DNA of 12,977 nucleotides from assembly GCA_017473665.1 (NCBI GenBank), contig JAFUKK010000264.1:1-12977 (forward strand). Reading direction: 5' to 3'. Numbering within the stretch: position 1 is the first letter of the stretch; each line of letters starts with the position of its first letter. A model generated the notes under the pieces. The model saw nothing but the letters and a program-made list of their open reading frames with translations. It had not been told where the DNA came from and did no database searches. The stretch is from Lachnospiraceae bacterium. Its GTDB lineage: Bacteria > Bacillota > Clostridia > Lachnospirales > Lachnospiraceae. The translations under genes were made by a program, and so were the position numbers. Below are positions 1 to 7,190 of this stretch, one piece after another.

Positions 1-1235
1 CAGATGCCCCCGGCGACCGACCGGAGATGATGCACGAAGAAGGGGAACAGGCGCAGAGAAAGAACGGCAGGGACTATTTCATGGGCTATCCCCGTAGCGA
101 TGGCCGTGTGGGGGTACGCAATGAGATTTGGATTATTCCCACTGTGGGCTGCGTGAACAATGTGGCCACTGCTATTGCGGATAAAGCTAAGCGGATGCTG
201 CAGGGGACTGTGGAGGATGTGATTGCTTTTCCCCATCCTTACGGCTGCTCTCAGATGGGAGATGACCAGGAGTATACCAGGCAGATTCTGGCGGATTTGA
301 TACGTCATCCCAATGCAGGCGGCGTGTTGGTGCTGGGACTGGGTTGTGAGAATAGTAATATTGAAGTACTGAAGCCTTATATCGGCGAAGTGGATGAGAG
401 ACGGGTGAAATTCCTGGTATCCCAGGAATGTGAAGACGAGGAAGCACAGGCCCTTGCATTGGTGCAGGAATTAATTGCCTATGCAGGCACCATTCAGAGA
501 GAACGGACTTCTGTGGAAAAGCTGGTTATCGGCATGAAATGTGGTGGCAGTGACGGATTATCCGGTATCACAGCCAATCCTTTGGTGGGCCGTTTTTCTG
601 ACCGGCTCATTGCAAGGGGTGGTACCACCATCCTGACGGAAGTGCCGGAGATGTTCGGTGCGGAGACAATTCTGATGAACCGTTGCGAGAATGAGCAACT
701 GTTTCAGCGCACAGTGGATTTGATTAATGATTTCAAACAGTATTTTACGAACCATGGACAAACCATTTACGAGAATCCTTCCCCCGGCAACAAGGCAGGG
801 GGCATCTCTACCTTGGAAGATAAATCTCTGGGATGCACCCAGAAATCCGGCAGTGCTCCTGTGAAAGGTGTGCTGGCCTATGGTGAGAGAGTAGAGGGGA
901 CCGGTTTGCATTTGCTAAGTGCTCCGGGCAATGACCTGGTGGCATCCACCGCTTTGGCGGCAGCAGGTGCCCAAATCGTATTATTTACCACAGGTAGAGG
1001 GACTCCTTTTGCCTCCCCGGTGCCTACGGTGAAAATTTCCACCAACGATGCTTTGGCACAAAAGAAACACAAATGGATTGATTTTAATGCCGGCGATGTG
1101 CTTCGCGAAGACATGGATCAAGTAGCAGACCGCTTCTACGAATACGTTCTTCAGGTAGCTGATGGCACCAAGGTATGTGCCGAAGTAGCCGGCTACCACG
1201 ACATGGCCATCTTCAAACAGGGCGTTACCCTATAA
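1..1235 (+). CDS. uxaA: Altronate dehydratase (UxaA family), 5' end outside the window
   Basis: Altronate dehydratase converts D-altronate to 2-keto-3-deoxygluconate in hexuronate (galacturonate) breakdown in the cytoplasm. The reading frame is open from base 3 with no stop before the ATG at 27, so the true start lies upstream and roughly the first 90-100 residues are missing, including the small N-terminal SAF domain of the family (inferred from its usual length near 495 residues). The visible part matches the family core throughout: RSDGRVGVRNEIWIIPTVGC near the start, GCSQMGDD, GLGCEN, MKCGGSDGLSGITANP, TEVPEMFGAE, YENPSPGNKAGGI, TLEDKSLGCTQK, LLSAPGND, FTTGRGTP, and the C-terminal end AIFKQGVTL. 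The related galactarate dehydratase GarD shares the fold, but these stretches follow the altronate enzyme closely. A terminator begins 8 bp after the stop, so this is the last gene of its unit; a hexuronate operon probably lies upstream, unseen. Confidence 0.93.
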   Translation, partial: DAPGDRPEMMHEEGEQAQRKNGRDYFMGYPRSDGRVGVRNEIWIIPTVGCVNNVATAIADKAKRMLQGTVEDVIAFPHPYGCSQMGDDQEYTRQILADLIRHPNAGGVLVLGLGCENSNIEVLKPYIGEVDERRVKFLVSQECEDEEAQALALVQELIAYAGTIQRERTSVEKLVIGMKCGGSDGLSGITANPLVGRFSDRLIARGGTTILTEVPEMFGAETILMNRCENEQLFQRTVDLINDFKQYFTNHGQTIYENPSPGNKAGGISTLEDKSLGCTQKSGSAPVKGVLAYGERVEGTGLHLLSAPGNDLVASTALAAAGAQIVLFTTGRGTPFASPVPTVKISTNDALAQKKHKWIDFNAGDVLREDMDQVADRFYEYVLQVADGTKVCAEVAGYHDMAIFKQGVTL

Positions 1236-1243
1236 AATCATAT

Positions 1244-1274
1244 AACCTCTGAGGAAACACCTCAGAGGTTTTTT
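1244..1274 (+). terminator. Rho-independent terminator of uxaA
   Basis: A perfect 11-bp stem (AACCTCTGAGG at 1244-1254, CCTCAGAGGTT at 1260-1270) with a 5-base loop AAACA is followed by a T-run that ends at 1274. The T-run also forms the left end of the large inverted repeat that follows. Confidence 0.93.
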
Positions 1275-1566
1275 CATGCCTTTCCCCATCCAGTCCTGTA
1301 CCAGTCCGAGACCTCCCATGGCCACCTGCCATGTCCTTCCTCCCGCTACCCACCACGGGTTTTCGTTCTCCGCCTTGGGGATTTTCTAACAATCGGCCTT
1401 TCAGTAGTGTTTATTGACGGCGTCTTTTATAGGATGAACATTGCTTACGCCTGCAATATGCCCTACAAAGACAGCTCCCTACCTTAGCTAACAATGTCTG
1501 CGGGCCTAGATACTTCCGATGGGTATGACAAGTGGAGTCGCCATACCGTTGTCTTAGCAAACGCTT
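1269..1566 (+). repeat. Left arm of the long inverted repeat
   Basis: The outer part is pyrimidine-rich (C-rich) on this strand and the inner part is more balanced. It begins inside the T-tract of the uxaA terminator and ends with GTTGTCTTAGCAAACGC at 1549-1565, which pairs with 1661-1677 of the right arm with one mismatch. Confidence 0.8.
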
Positions 1567-1579
1567 AAGAAACAAGGAC

Positions 1580-1652
1580 AGCCCACATGGATGTGGGCTG
1601 AGCACAAGGGGGACATGGATGTCCCCTTTGATGCGTGCCTGTCCCTTGTGCT
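1580..1652. repeat. Branched tip of the inverted repeat: two sister hairpins
   Basis: Hairpin A at 1579-1600 pairs CAGCCCACAT with ATGTGGGCTG around GG. Hairpin B at 1609-1626 pairs GGGGACAT with ATGTCCCC around GG. Both share the core ACATGGATGT. An outer stem pairs AGCACAAGGG (1601-1610) with CCCTTGTGCT (1643-1652) and competes for two bases with hairpin B. A further pairing of ACAAGGACAG (1572-1581) with CTGTCCCTTGT (1640-1650 region) would compete with that outer stem, so two alternative folds are possible. Confidence 0.75.
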
Positions 1653-1660
1653 ATTCTCCC

Positions 1661-1942
1661 CGCGTTTGCTTAGACAACTGATGGCACGGAACGTATACCC
1701 ATGGAAGTATCTAGGCCCGCAGACATTGTCCTAAGTCACACCAAAGCTGTCTTTGTGGGGCCTACAGCAGGTGTGCAATGTTCATACCGTAAAAGACACC
1801 GTCCCTTACTGAAAGGCTCGTTTGTTGAAAATCCAACCAAGGCAGTACGAAGAAACCCGTGGCGGGTGGCGGTAGGGACGGCAGGGGGCGCAGGGAGGCC
1901 TGGGACAGGCGCTAGCGGGGAAGGGAAAGGGCATGAAAAAAA
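1661..1942 (-). repeat. Right arm of the long inverted repeat
   Basis: This is the partner of the left arm in opposite orientation, G-rich in its outer part (about 1855-1932). It ends with GGCATGAAAAAAA (1930-1942), the reverse complement of the left end. The A-run is the T-tract of the minus-strand terminator of the HD-GYP gene. Confidence 0.8.
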
Positions 1943-1967
1943 CGGTAGCAGGGAACCTGCTACCGTT
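1936..1967 (-). terminator. Rho-independent terminator of the HD-GYP gene
   Basis: Read on the minus strand, a perfect 12-bp stem (AACGGTAGCAGG at 1941-1952 against CCTGCTACCGTT at 1956-1967, loop of 3) is followed by a run of at least six T (the A-run 1936-1942 on the plus strand). The stem starts inside the stop codon of the HD-GYP gene. Confidence 0.93.
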
Positions 1968-3051
1968 ATATGATTTTTTCAATATGTAATTCCGGGTGTT
2001 CTGCCAAGTCAATAAACTTGTCTTCGCATTTGACCATGGGGCGGGACAACTTGTCTTTGTTAATCATTACGATGGTGGCTACCCGTCCGTCGCTGAGCAG
2101 ACATTCATTTTGCAGATAAGTATTTACCACATTGGTAAGGAATGTGAGTAAATACTGCACGTCATATTTTTCAAAGCCTTCCTGCTCAAAAATCTCAATG
2201 ACCTTAAAGGGACACATAGCATCTCGGTAGACCCGGGCAGCTGTCATGGCGTCATATACATCTACGATGGATACCATCTTGGCAAAGCGGTCGATCTGGT
2301 CACCCTTTAGATTCATGGGGTAGCCGCTGCCGTCATTGCGCTCGTGGTGCATCAGGGCACTGTAATAGATGTGTTCGTTGACACCGGCAGAACGCAGAAT
2401 CTGATAACCGGATACAGGGTGTGTCTTAATCTGACGATACTCCTTCTCTGTGAGCTTGGCCGGTTTGGCGATGATATCATGGGGGATGGTCAGCTTGCCG
2501 ATATCATGAAGCAGACCACAGGCAGTAGCCAGTTCTATATCTCCGGGACTAAACTTCAGCCAGCCGGCAAAAATATTACAAAATAGTGCCGAATTCAAAC
2601 AGTGTGCATAGGTGGAATCATCGTACTCACGCATGTTTTGCAACATATCCATAACACTGCGATTGCCTGCAGCTTCGGTCAGCTGCTTTAGAGAGGTATC
2701 CAGTAATTGGCCCACATCCAACTTTGCGTTTTTGGTGATTACGTTGTTGATGGTGGTTTGCAGTGCGTCAATACTTATTTCGTATTCCTGCTTGAACTGT
2801 TGGTACTCCGGGGTGCTCTTTAATCTCTCCGCATAAGAAGGAATCTTACTTGCAAGATTGGAAAGCTCTACCACCAAGGAGGGCTTTCGTTGCACATAAA
2901 TGGAGTAAATGCTGTACATATGTAATTTGGTAATCAATTTGTCCGACAGGATAGTGCCCTTGGTTAATACCAATTGATTATCCAGTGTGAGCACATCTTC
3001 TGCCACAATCATCCCAGGTACCAGCTGGGTTATCAGAAGTCTAATCTTCAT
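1966..3051 (-). CDS. HD-GYP domain protein, probable cyclic-di-GMP phosphodiesterase
   Basis: A 361-residue protein without membrane segments. Residues 1-57 form the small N-terminal module usual in clostridial HD-GYP proteins (VPGMIVAEDV, then LTKGTILSDKLITKL). Residues 60-130 are helical linker. The HD-GYP domain spans about 135-290: H150, HDIGK at 182-186, H211 in THPVSGYQIL, HHERNDGSGYP at 235-245 (the GYP signature), and D264 in IVDVYDAMTAARVYRDA. All expected metal ligands seem present, so an active phosphodiesterase that opens cyclic-di-GMP is likely; activity on other cyclic dinucleotides cannot be excluded. The C-terminus (LLSDGRVATIVMINKDKLSRPMVK) is a short tail common in these proteins. 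The ribosome site is weak (CTGGAC upstream of the ATG). It stands alone, convergent with uxaA and divergent from secA. Confidence 0.9.
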   Translation of the reverse strand: MKIRLLITQLVPGMIVAEDVLTLDNQLVLTKGTILSDKLITKLHMYSIYSIYVQRKPSLVVELSNLASKIPSYAERLKSTPEYQQFKQEYEISIDALQTTINNVITKNAKLDVGQLLDTSLKQLTEAAGNRSVMDMLQNMREYDDSTYAHCLNSALFCNIFAGWLKFSPGDIELATACGLLHDIGKLTIPHDIIAKPAKLTEKEYRQIKTHPVSGYQILRSAGVNEHIYYSALMHHERNDGSGYPMNLKGDQIDRFAKMVSIVDVYDAMTAARVYRDAMCPFKVIEIFEQEGFEKYDVQYLLTFLTNVVNTYLQNECLLSDGRVATIVMINKDKLSRPMVKCEDKFIDLAEHPELHIEKII

Positions 3052-3116
3052 ATGTTTTGTCCAGATTACTCTGCCCTTCCCAAAACTGTAATAGCCAACG
3101 CTAATACGCCTACCAT

Positions 3117-3160
3117 ATTATATCATAATATGTCGACAAAAGAAAAGCATTATATCATAA
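3117..3160 (-). promoter_or_regulatory. Candidate tandem extended -10 promoters for the HD-GYP gene
   Basis: On the minus strand the 12-mer TTATGATATAAT occurs twice, at 3149-3160 and 3117-3128, exactly 32 bp apart. Each copy contains TGATATAAT, an extended -10 element (TGn before a consensus TATAAT). Good -35 boxes are not obvious, as is common with extended -10 promoters. The nearer copy lies 66 bp before the start codon. Confidence 0.45.
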
Positions 3161-3222
3161 AAATCCGCAAAGGGTTTTACAGAATGTTTACAAAATGTTA
3201 ATTTCCTGTTACGACCAAAGTG

Positions 3223-3251
3223 TTGAATCTCGTTTATAAATCTGCTACAAT
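3223..3251 (+). promoter_or_regulatory. Sigma-A-type promoter of secA-prfB
   Basis: TTGAAT (3223-3228), a 17-bp spacer, then TACAAT (3246-3251), with TGC directly before the -10 (extended -10). Transcription would start near 3258, about 50 bases before the secA start codon. Confidence 0.75.
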
Positions 3252-3265
3252 AAGTAGCGTGTTGT

Positions 3266-3290
3266 GGTGTCCCGGAAGAAGAGGGATACC
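3266..3290 (+). promoter_or_regulatory. Hairpin in the secA 5' leader, next to the ribosome site
   Basis: GGTGTCCC (3266-3273) pairs with GGGATACC (3283-3290), seven Watson-Crick pairs and one G-U, around the purine loop GGAAGAAGA. It would sit close to the 5' end of the transcript and only two bases before the AAAGG ribosome site. It could stabilise the message or modulate secA start; this is inference. Confidence 0.5.
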
Positions 3291-3307
3291 TGAAAGGTAT
3301 GGATAAC

Positions 3308-5872
3308 ATGAAATTATTGGAAAAGGTATTTGGTACACATAGTGAAAGGGAATTAAAGAGAATTATTCCCATAGTGGACAAAATCGAGGCATTGCGCCCT
3401 GCTATGCAGGCACTTTCCGATGAAGCACTTAAGGAGAAGACCACGGAGTTCCGTTCCCGGTTGGAACAGGGAGAGACGTTGGATGATATATTGCCGGAGG
3501 CATTTGCAGTAGTAAGAGAGGCTGCAAAGCGTGTGTTAAATATGGAGCATTATCGTGTGCAGTTGATGGGTGGTGTGATTTTGCACCAGGGACGTATCTC
3601 CGAGATGCGTACCGGTGAAGGTAAGACATTGGTTTCTACCCTGCCTGCTTATTTGAATGCACTTACCGGTAAGGGTGTACATGTAGTTACCGTTAATGAT
3701 TATCTGGCAAAGCGTGACGCGGAGTGGATGGGACAGGTGCATGTATTCCTGGGACTTACTGTAGGAGTGGTATTGAACAGTATGCCTGCTGAGCAGAGAC
3801 GGGCGGCCTATGGATGTGATATTACTTATGTAACCAATAATGAGTTAGGCTTTGATTATCTGCGTGACAATATGGTGACTTACAAGGAGCAGCTGGTACT
3901 GAGAGGATTGCATTATTGTATCATCGATGAGGTGGACTCCGTACTGGTGGACGAGGCCCGTACTCCTTTGATTATTTCCGGACAGAGTGGAAAATCCACT
4001 GCATTATATGAGATGTGTGATTTGCTGGCCCGTCAGTTGAAACGTGGTGATGACATGAAGGCATTATCCAAGATGGATGCTATTATGGGTATCGTCCAAG
4101 AGGAGACCGGTGACTTTATCGTAAATGAAAAGGACAAGGTCATTAATCTGACTGCCGTAGGTGTCCAGAAAGTGGAGAAGTTCTTTCATATCAACAATTT
4201 TGCGGACCCTGAGAATCTGGAGATTCAGCACACCATTATTCTGGCACTGCGTGCCCACAATCTGATGTTCCGGGACCAGGATTATGTGGTGAAAGATAAT
4301 CAGGTCATGATCGTAGACGAGTTTACCGGTCGTATTATGCCCGGACGTCGTTATTCCGATGGCCTTCATCAGGCCATTGAGGCAAAGGAAAAGGTGAAGG
4401 TAAAGCGTGAGAGCAAGACGCTGGCTTCCATTACTTTCCAGAACTTCTTTAATTTATTTGAGAAAAAATGTGGTATGACCGGTACTGCGCTTACCGAAGA
4501 AAACGAGTTCCGTGAGATTTACGGTATGGACGTAGTGGAGGTACCCACCAACAAGCCCGTCATCCGTGTGGACCGTCAGGATGCAGTATACAAGACCAAA
4601 GCAGAGAAACTTCATGCCATTGTAGAAGAGGTGGCTGTAGCCCATGCAAAGGGACAGCCCGTACTGGTAGGTACCATCAATATTGATGCCAGTGAAGAGC
4701 TGAGCCGTCTGCTGACCAAGCGCGGTATCAAGCATAAAGTATTGAATGCAAAGTTCCATGAGCTGGAAGCGGAAATCGTAGCTGATGCAGGTATCCACGG
4801 TGCAGTAACCATTGCTACCAATATGGCAGGTCGTGGTACGGATATTAAGCTGGATGAGGAGGCAAAGGCAGCCGGTGGTCTGAAGATTATCGGTACCGAG
4901 CGTCATGAGTCCAGACGTATTGATAATCAGCTCCGTGGACGTTCCGGTCGTCAGGGCGACCCCGGTGAGTCACGTTTCTACATCTCTTTGCAGGATGATT
5001 TGATGAGACTGTTCGGTTCCGAAAGACTCATTGCCATGTTTAACACCCTGGGTATTCCTGAGGGACAGGAGATTGAGCACAAGGCGTTGACCAATGCCAT
5101 TGAAAGTGCCCAGAAAAAGATTGAGAATAACAACTTCGGTATCCGTAAGAATCTGTTGGAATATGATAAGGTCATGAGCGAACAGCGACAGATTATTTAT
5201 GAAGAACGTAATCGTGTTTTGAACGGCGAAAGCATGAGAGATTTTATCTACAAGATGATTACCGATATTGTGGAGAATTGTGTGGATATCAGCATCAATG
5301 ATGATGTGGACAGCGCAGAGTGGAATTATGATGAGCTGAATACTTTGTTATTACCTACCATTCCCATTGAGCCTGTGACTGCAGAGCGTGTGAAAAAGGC
5401 CAAGAAGAGCAGCCTGAAGCAGCAGCTGAAGGAAGAGGCAGTAAAGCTCTATGAGAGCAAGGAAGCAGAGTTCCCTGAGGAGGAGACTATCCGTGAACTG
5501 GAGAGAGTGATTCTGTTAAAGGTCATTGATCGTAAGTGGATGGATCATATTGACGATATGGAGCAGCTGCGTCAGGGTATCGGTCTCCAGGCCTATGGTC
5601 AGAGAGATCCGCTGGTAGAGTACAAGGTCAGCGGATATGATATGTTTGATCAGATGACCCAGAATATCCGTGAAGAGACTGTTCGTATGCTGTACCATGT
5701 AAAGGTAGAGATTAAGGTAGAGCGTGAGCAGGTAGCCAAGGTCACCGGTACCAATAAGGACGATAGCTTGGCTAAGGCACCCCAAAAGCGTGAGGATGCC
5801 AAGGTATATCCCAATGATCCCTGTCCCTGCGGCAGCGGTATGAAGTATAAGCAGTGCTGTGGTAGAAAATAG
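3308..5872 (+). CDS. secA: Protein translocase ATPase SecA
   Basis: SecA is the ATP-driven motor that pushes preproteins through the SecYEG channel. The 854-residue length is normal. From the chosen start, nucleotide-binding domain 1 has MRTGEGKT (Walker A, about 100-107) and [15 protein letters not shown] (Walker B region, about 206-220). The preprotein cross-linking domain follows, then domain 2 with GTDIKL and the arginine-finger stretch [17 protein letters not shown]. Next comes the helical scaffold with [20 protein letters not shown]. The C-terminal SEC-C zinc motif [13 protein letters not shown] is complete. Start choice: ATG at 3308 has AAAGG (3293-3297) ten bases upstream; the in-frame ATG at 3299 would touch that site, so the longer form is unlikely. 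It shares a promoter with prfB, whose start is 20 bases after the secA stop. Confidence 0.98.
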   Translation: MKLLEKVFGTHSERELKRIIPIVDKIEALRPAMQALSDEALKEKTTEFRSRLEQGETLDDILPEAFAVVREAAKRVLNMEHYRVQLMGGVILHQGRISEMRTGEGKTLVSTLPAYLNALTGKGVHVVTVNDYLAKRDAEWMGQVHVFLGLTVGVVLNSMPAEQRRAAYGCDITYVTNNELGFDYLRDNMVTYKEQLVLRGLHYCIIDEVDSVLVDEARTPLIISGQSGKSTALYEMCDLLARQLKRGDDMKALSKMDAIMGIVQEETGDFIVNEKDKVINLTAVGVQKVEKFFHINNFADPENLEIQHTIILALRAHNLMFRDQDYVVKDNQVMIVDEFTGRIMPGRRYSDGLHQAIEAKEKVKVKRESKTLASITFQNFFNLFEKKCGMTGTALTEENEFREIYGMDVVEVPTNKPVIRVDRQDAVYKTKAEKLHAIVEEVAVAHAKGQPVLVGTINIDASEELSRLLTKRGIKHKVLNAKFHELEAEIVADAGIHGAVTIATNMAGRGTDIKLDEEAKAAGGLKIIGTERHESRRIDNQLRGRSGRQGDPGESRFYISLQDDLMRLFGSERLIAMFNTLGIPEGQEIEHKALTNAIESAQKKIENNNFGIRKNLLEYDKVMSEQRQIIYEERNRVLNGESMRDFIYKMITDIVENCVDISINDDVDSAEWNYDELNTLLLPTIPIEPVTAERVKKAKKSSLKQQLKEEAVKLYESKEAEFPEEETIRELERVILLKVIDRKWMDHIDDMEQLRQGIGLQAYGQRDPLVEYKVSGYDMFDQMTQNIREETVRMLYHVKVEIKVEREQVAKVTGTNKDDSLAKAPQKREDAKVYPNDPCPCGSGMKYKQCCGRK

Positions 5873-5892
5873 TAGAAAGAAGGTGACGCAAG

Positions 5893-7012
5893 GTGGTTGA
5901 ATTGGACCAGATGAAAGCCGAGATTCAGGCTTATGAGACACCCTTAGCGGAAGTGAGGGATTCACTTTGACTTAAGCAGTAAGTCAAAGCGTATCGAAGA
6001 GCTGGAGATGGAAATGGAGGCTCCCGGATTTTGGGATGACCCGGACCGCTCCAACAAGAAAATGAAAGAATTAAAGAATCTGAAGGATACAGTGTCTCTG
6101 GTAAATGGCCTGTATACCCAGTATGATGATATTTTGACCCTGATTGAGATGGGGTATGAGGAGAATGATGAGTCCCTGATTCCCGAGATTCGCGGAGAAT
6201 TGGATGAGTTCATTAATGTATTTGAAAATCTCCGTATCAGTACCCTCCTGTCAGGGGAATATGATAAAAATGATGCCATCCTGAAGCTTAATGCAGGTGC
6301 CGGTGGTACCGAGAGCTGCGATTGGTGCAGTATGCTGTATCGTATGTATACCAGATGGGCCGAGCGTAAAGGCTTTACCATTGAGGTACTGGACTACCTG
6401 GATGGGGATGAAGCGGGGATTAAGTCCGTGACCTTTCAGATTAACGGTGAAAATGCTTATGGCTATTTGAAATCTGAAAAGGGCGTGCACCGTTTGGTGC
6501 GTATTTCTCCCTTCAATGCCCAGGGCAAGCGTCAGACATCCTTTGTGTCCCTGGATGTTATGCCGGATATTGACGCAGATTTGGATGTGGAAATTGATGA
6601 AAAGGATTTGCGTATCGACACCTACCGAAGCAGTGGTGCCGGTGGTCAGCATATCAACAAGACCTCTTCTGCCATCCGTATCACCCATATTCCTACGGGT
6701 ACGGTGGTACAGTGCCAGAACGAGCGTAGCCAGTTCCAAAATAAAGATAAGGCCATGCAGATGCTAAAGGCTAAGTTGTATTTGCTAAAACAGGAGGCCA
6801 ATGTAGAAAAACTGTCAGATATCCGAGGTGAGGTCAAAGATATCGGCTGGGGTAACCAGATTCGCTCCTATGTATTGCAGCCCTACACCATGGTGAAGGA
6901 TCATCGTACCGACGTGGAGACCGGTAATGTAGATGCAGTGCTGGACGGTGGCTTGGATACCTTTATCAATGGATATTTAAAATGGCTTAGTGTAAAGCCG
7001 GAAGAGAATTAA
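5893..7012 (+). CDS. prfB: Peptide chain release factor 2 (programmed +1 frameshift)
   Basis: RF2 recognises UGA and UAA stop codons and releases the finished protein from the ribosome. The gene is in two frames: GTG at 5893 (site AAGGTGA six bases upstream) opens 25 codons ending CTT TGA (5965-5970); a +1 shift at CTT continues as GAC at 5969 to the stop at 7010-7012. The joined product has 372 residues and carries the RF2-specific SPF tripeptide at about 205-207 and the catalytic GGQ at about 250-252, the positions known in E. coli RF2. The joined N-terminus is a helix of the RF2 type with the usual ..SLDL.. junction. A plain open-frame call would begin at the internal ATG 6008 and lose 38 residues. 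Second gene of the secA operon. Level of RF2 should feed back on the frameshift. Confidence 0.96.
5956..5971 (+). promoter_or_regulatory. prfB +1 frameshift site
   Basis: AGGGATTCACTTTGAC: a Shine-Dalgarno-like AGGG (5956-5959) five bases before the slippery CTT, then in-frame UGA followed by C (5968-5971). This is the classical RF2 autoregulatory cassette; the UGAC context is a poor terminator. Confidence 0.95.
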
Positions 7013-7038
7013 GTCCCACATCAATGAGTGGTGGGTAT

Positions 7039-7072
7039 AAGCGGTGTGGTTCGTTGAGCCATGCCGCTTTTT
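7039..7072 (+). terminator. Rho-independent terminator of secA-prfB
   Basis: A 14-pair stem with a few G-U pairs (7039-7052 against 7056-7069, loop GTT) runs into a T-tract ending at 7072, 26 bases after the prfB stop. Confidence 0.88.
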
Positions 7073-7121
7073 GTTCCCTTGAGCTATCGCTAGGGGCACT
7101 GTCACGGTATTAAAAGGGAAC
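7073..7121. repeat. Short inverted repeat upstream of the sigma gene
   Basis: GTTCCCTT (7073-7080) and AAGGGAAC (7114-7121) are perfect inverted copies 33 bases apart. The right copy contains GGGAAC, which resembles an ECF-type -35 core. It may be an operator or simply a loose stem; its role is unknown. Confidence 0.4.
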
Positions 7122-7135
7122 ATTTCAAGCGGGCG

Positions 7136-7160
7136 TGACTTGGTGGTGTCGGTCTGCGTC
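7136..7160 (+). promoter_or_regulatory. Tentative ECF-type promoter of the sigma operon
   Basis: TGAC (7136-7139) is followed after 17 bases by CGTC (7157-7160, in CGTCTATATTG), similar to ECF -35/-10 pairs. The better -35-like GGGAAC at 7116-7121 lies 35 bases from CGTC, too far for one promoter. Autoregulation by the encoded sigma factor is possible but not shown. Confidence 0.3.
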
Positions 7161-7190
7161 TATATTGATAAGAACGAAAGGAGGGAGACT

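Larger units (their letters stand above)
1269..1942. repeat. Long imperfect inverted repeat (giant hairpin or fold-back element)
   Basis: This gap of about 690 bp between the two convergent genes has no convincing gene. Nearly all of it is one inverted repeat: the left arm (about 1269-1566) reads in the same order as the reverse complement of the right arm (about 1661-1942). The best block is 27 of 27 matching bases, 1491-1517 against 1703-1729 (starts ACAATGTCTGCGG). Other matching blocks include TTTTTTCATGCC at the outer ends (1269-1280 and 1930-1942), the CACGGGTTT region, GCCTTTCAGTA, ATGAACATTGC, ACAAAGACAGCT, ATGGGTAT, and GTTGTCT-AGCAAACGC at the inner ends. Between blocks there are small insertions and mismatches; by eye the arms look roughly three-quarters identical, which I have not computed. 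No transposase, reverse transcriptase or target-site duplication is visible. It could be a MITE-like fold-back element or a long structured RNA. Confidence 0.85.

Noticed and set aside
1411..1605. Open frame of 64 codons (minus) in the left arm, and a 90-codon frame (plus) at 1701-1973 in the right arm
   Set aside because: They are mirror products of the inverted repeat, have no ribosome site, and the differences between them are not codon-like; the second one runs into the HD-GYP terminator.
1275..1935. Group II intron, retron, ROOL/GOLLD RNA or IS element
   Set aside because: No domain V motif, no reverse transcriptase or transposase, and the near end-to-end arm pairing does not resemble the multibranched large RNAs I know. 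A database search would be decisive.
3299..3307. secA start at ATG 3299
   Set aside because: The AAAGG site would be one base from it; ATG 3308 has normal spacing.
4454..4906. 150-codon antisense frame inside secA, and similar long frames opposite prfB and secA
   Set aside because: They are shadows of well-conserved genes, with no start signals of their own.
6008..7012. prfB starting at the internal ATG 6008
   Set aside because: It lacks the RF2 N-terminal helix and a ribosome site; the frameshift reading restores both.
7140..7190. Sigma factor start at ATG 7140
   Set aside because: No ribosome site there, and it would code through the probable promoter; ATG 7191 follows a strong AAAGGAGGGAG.
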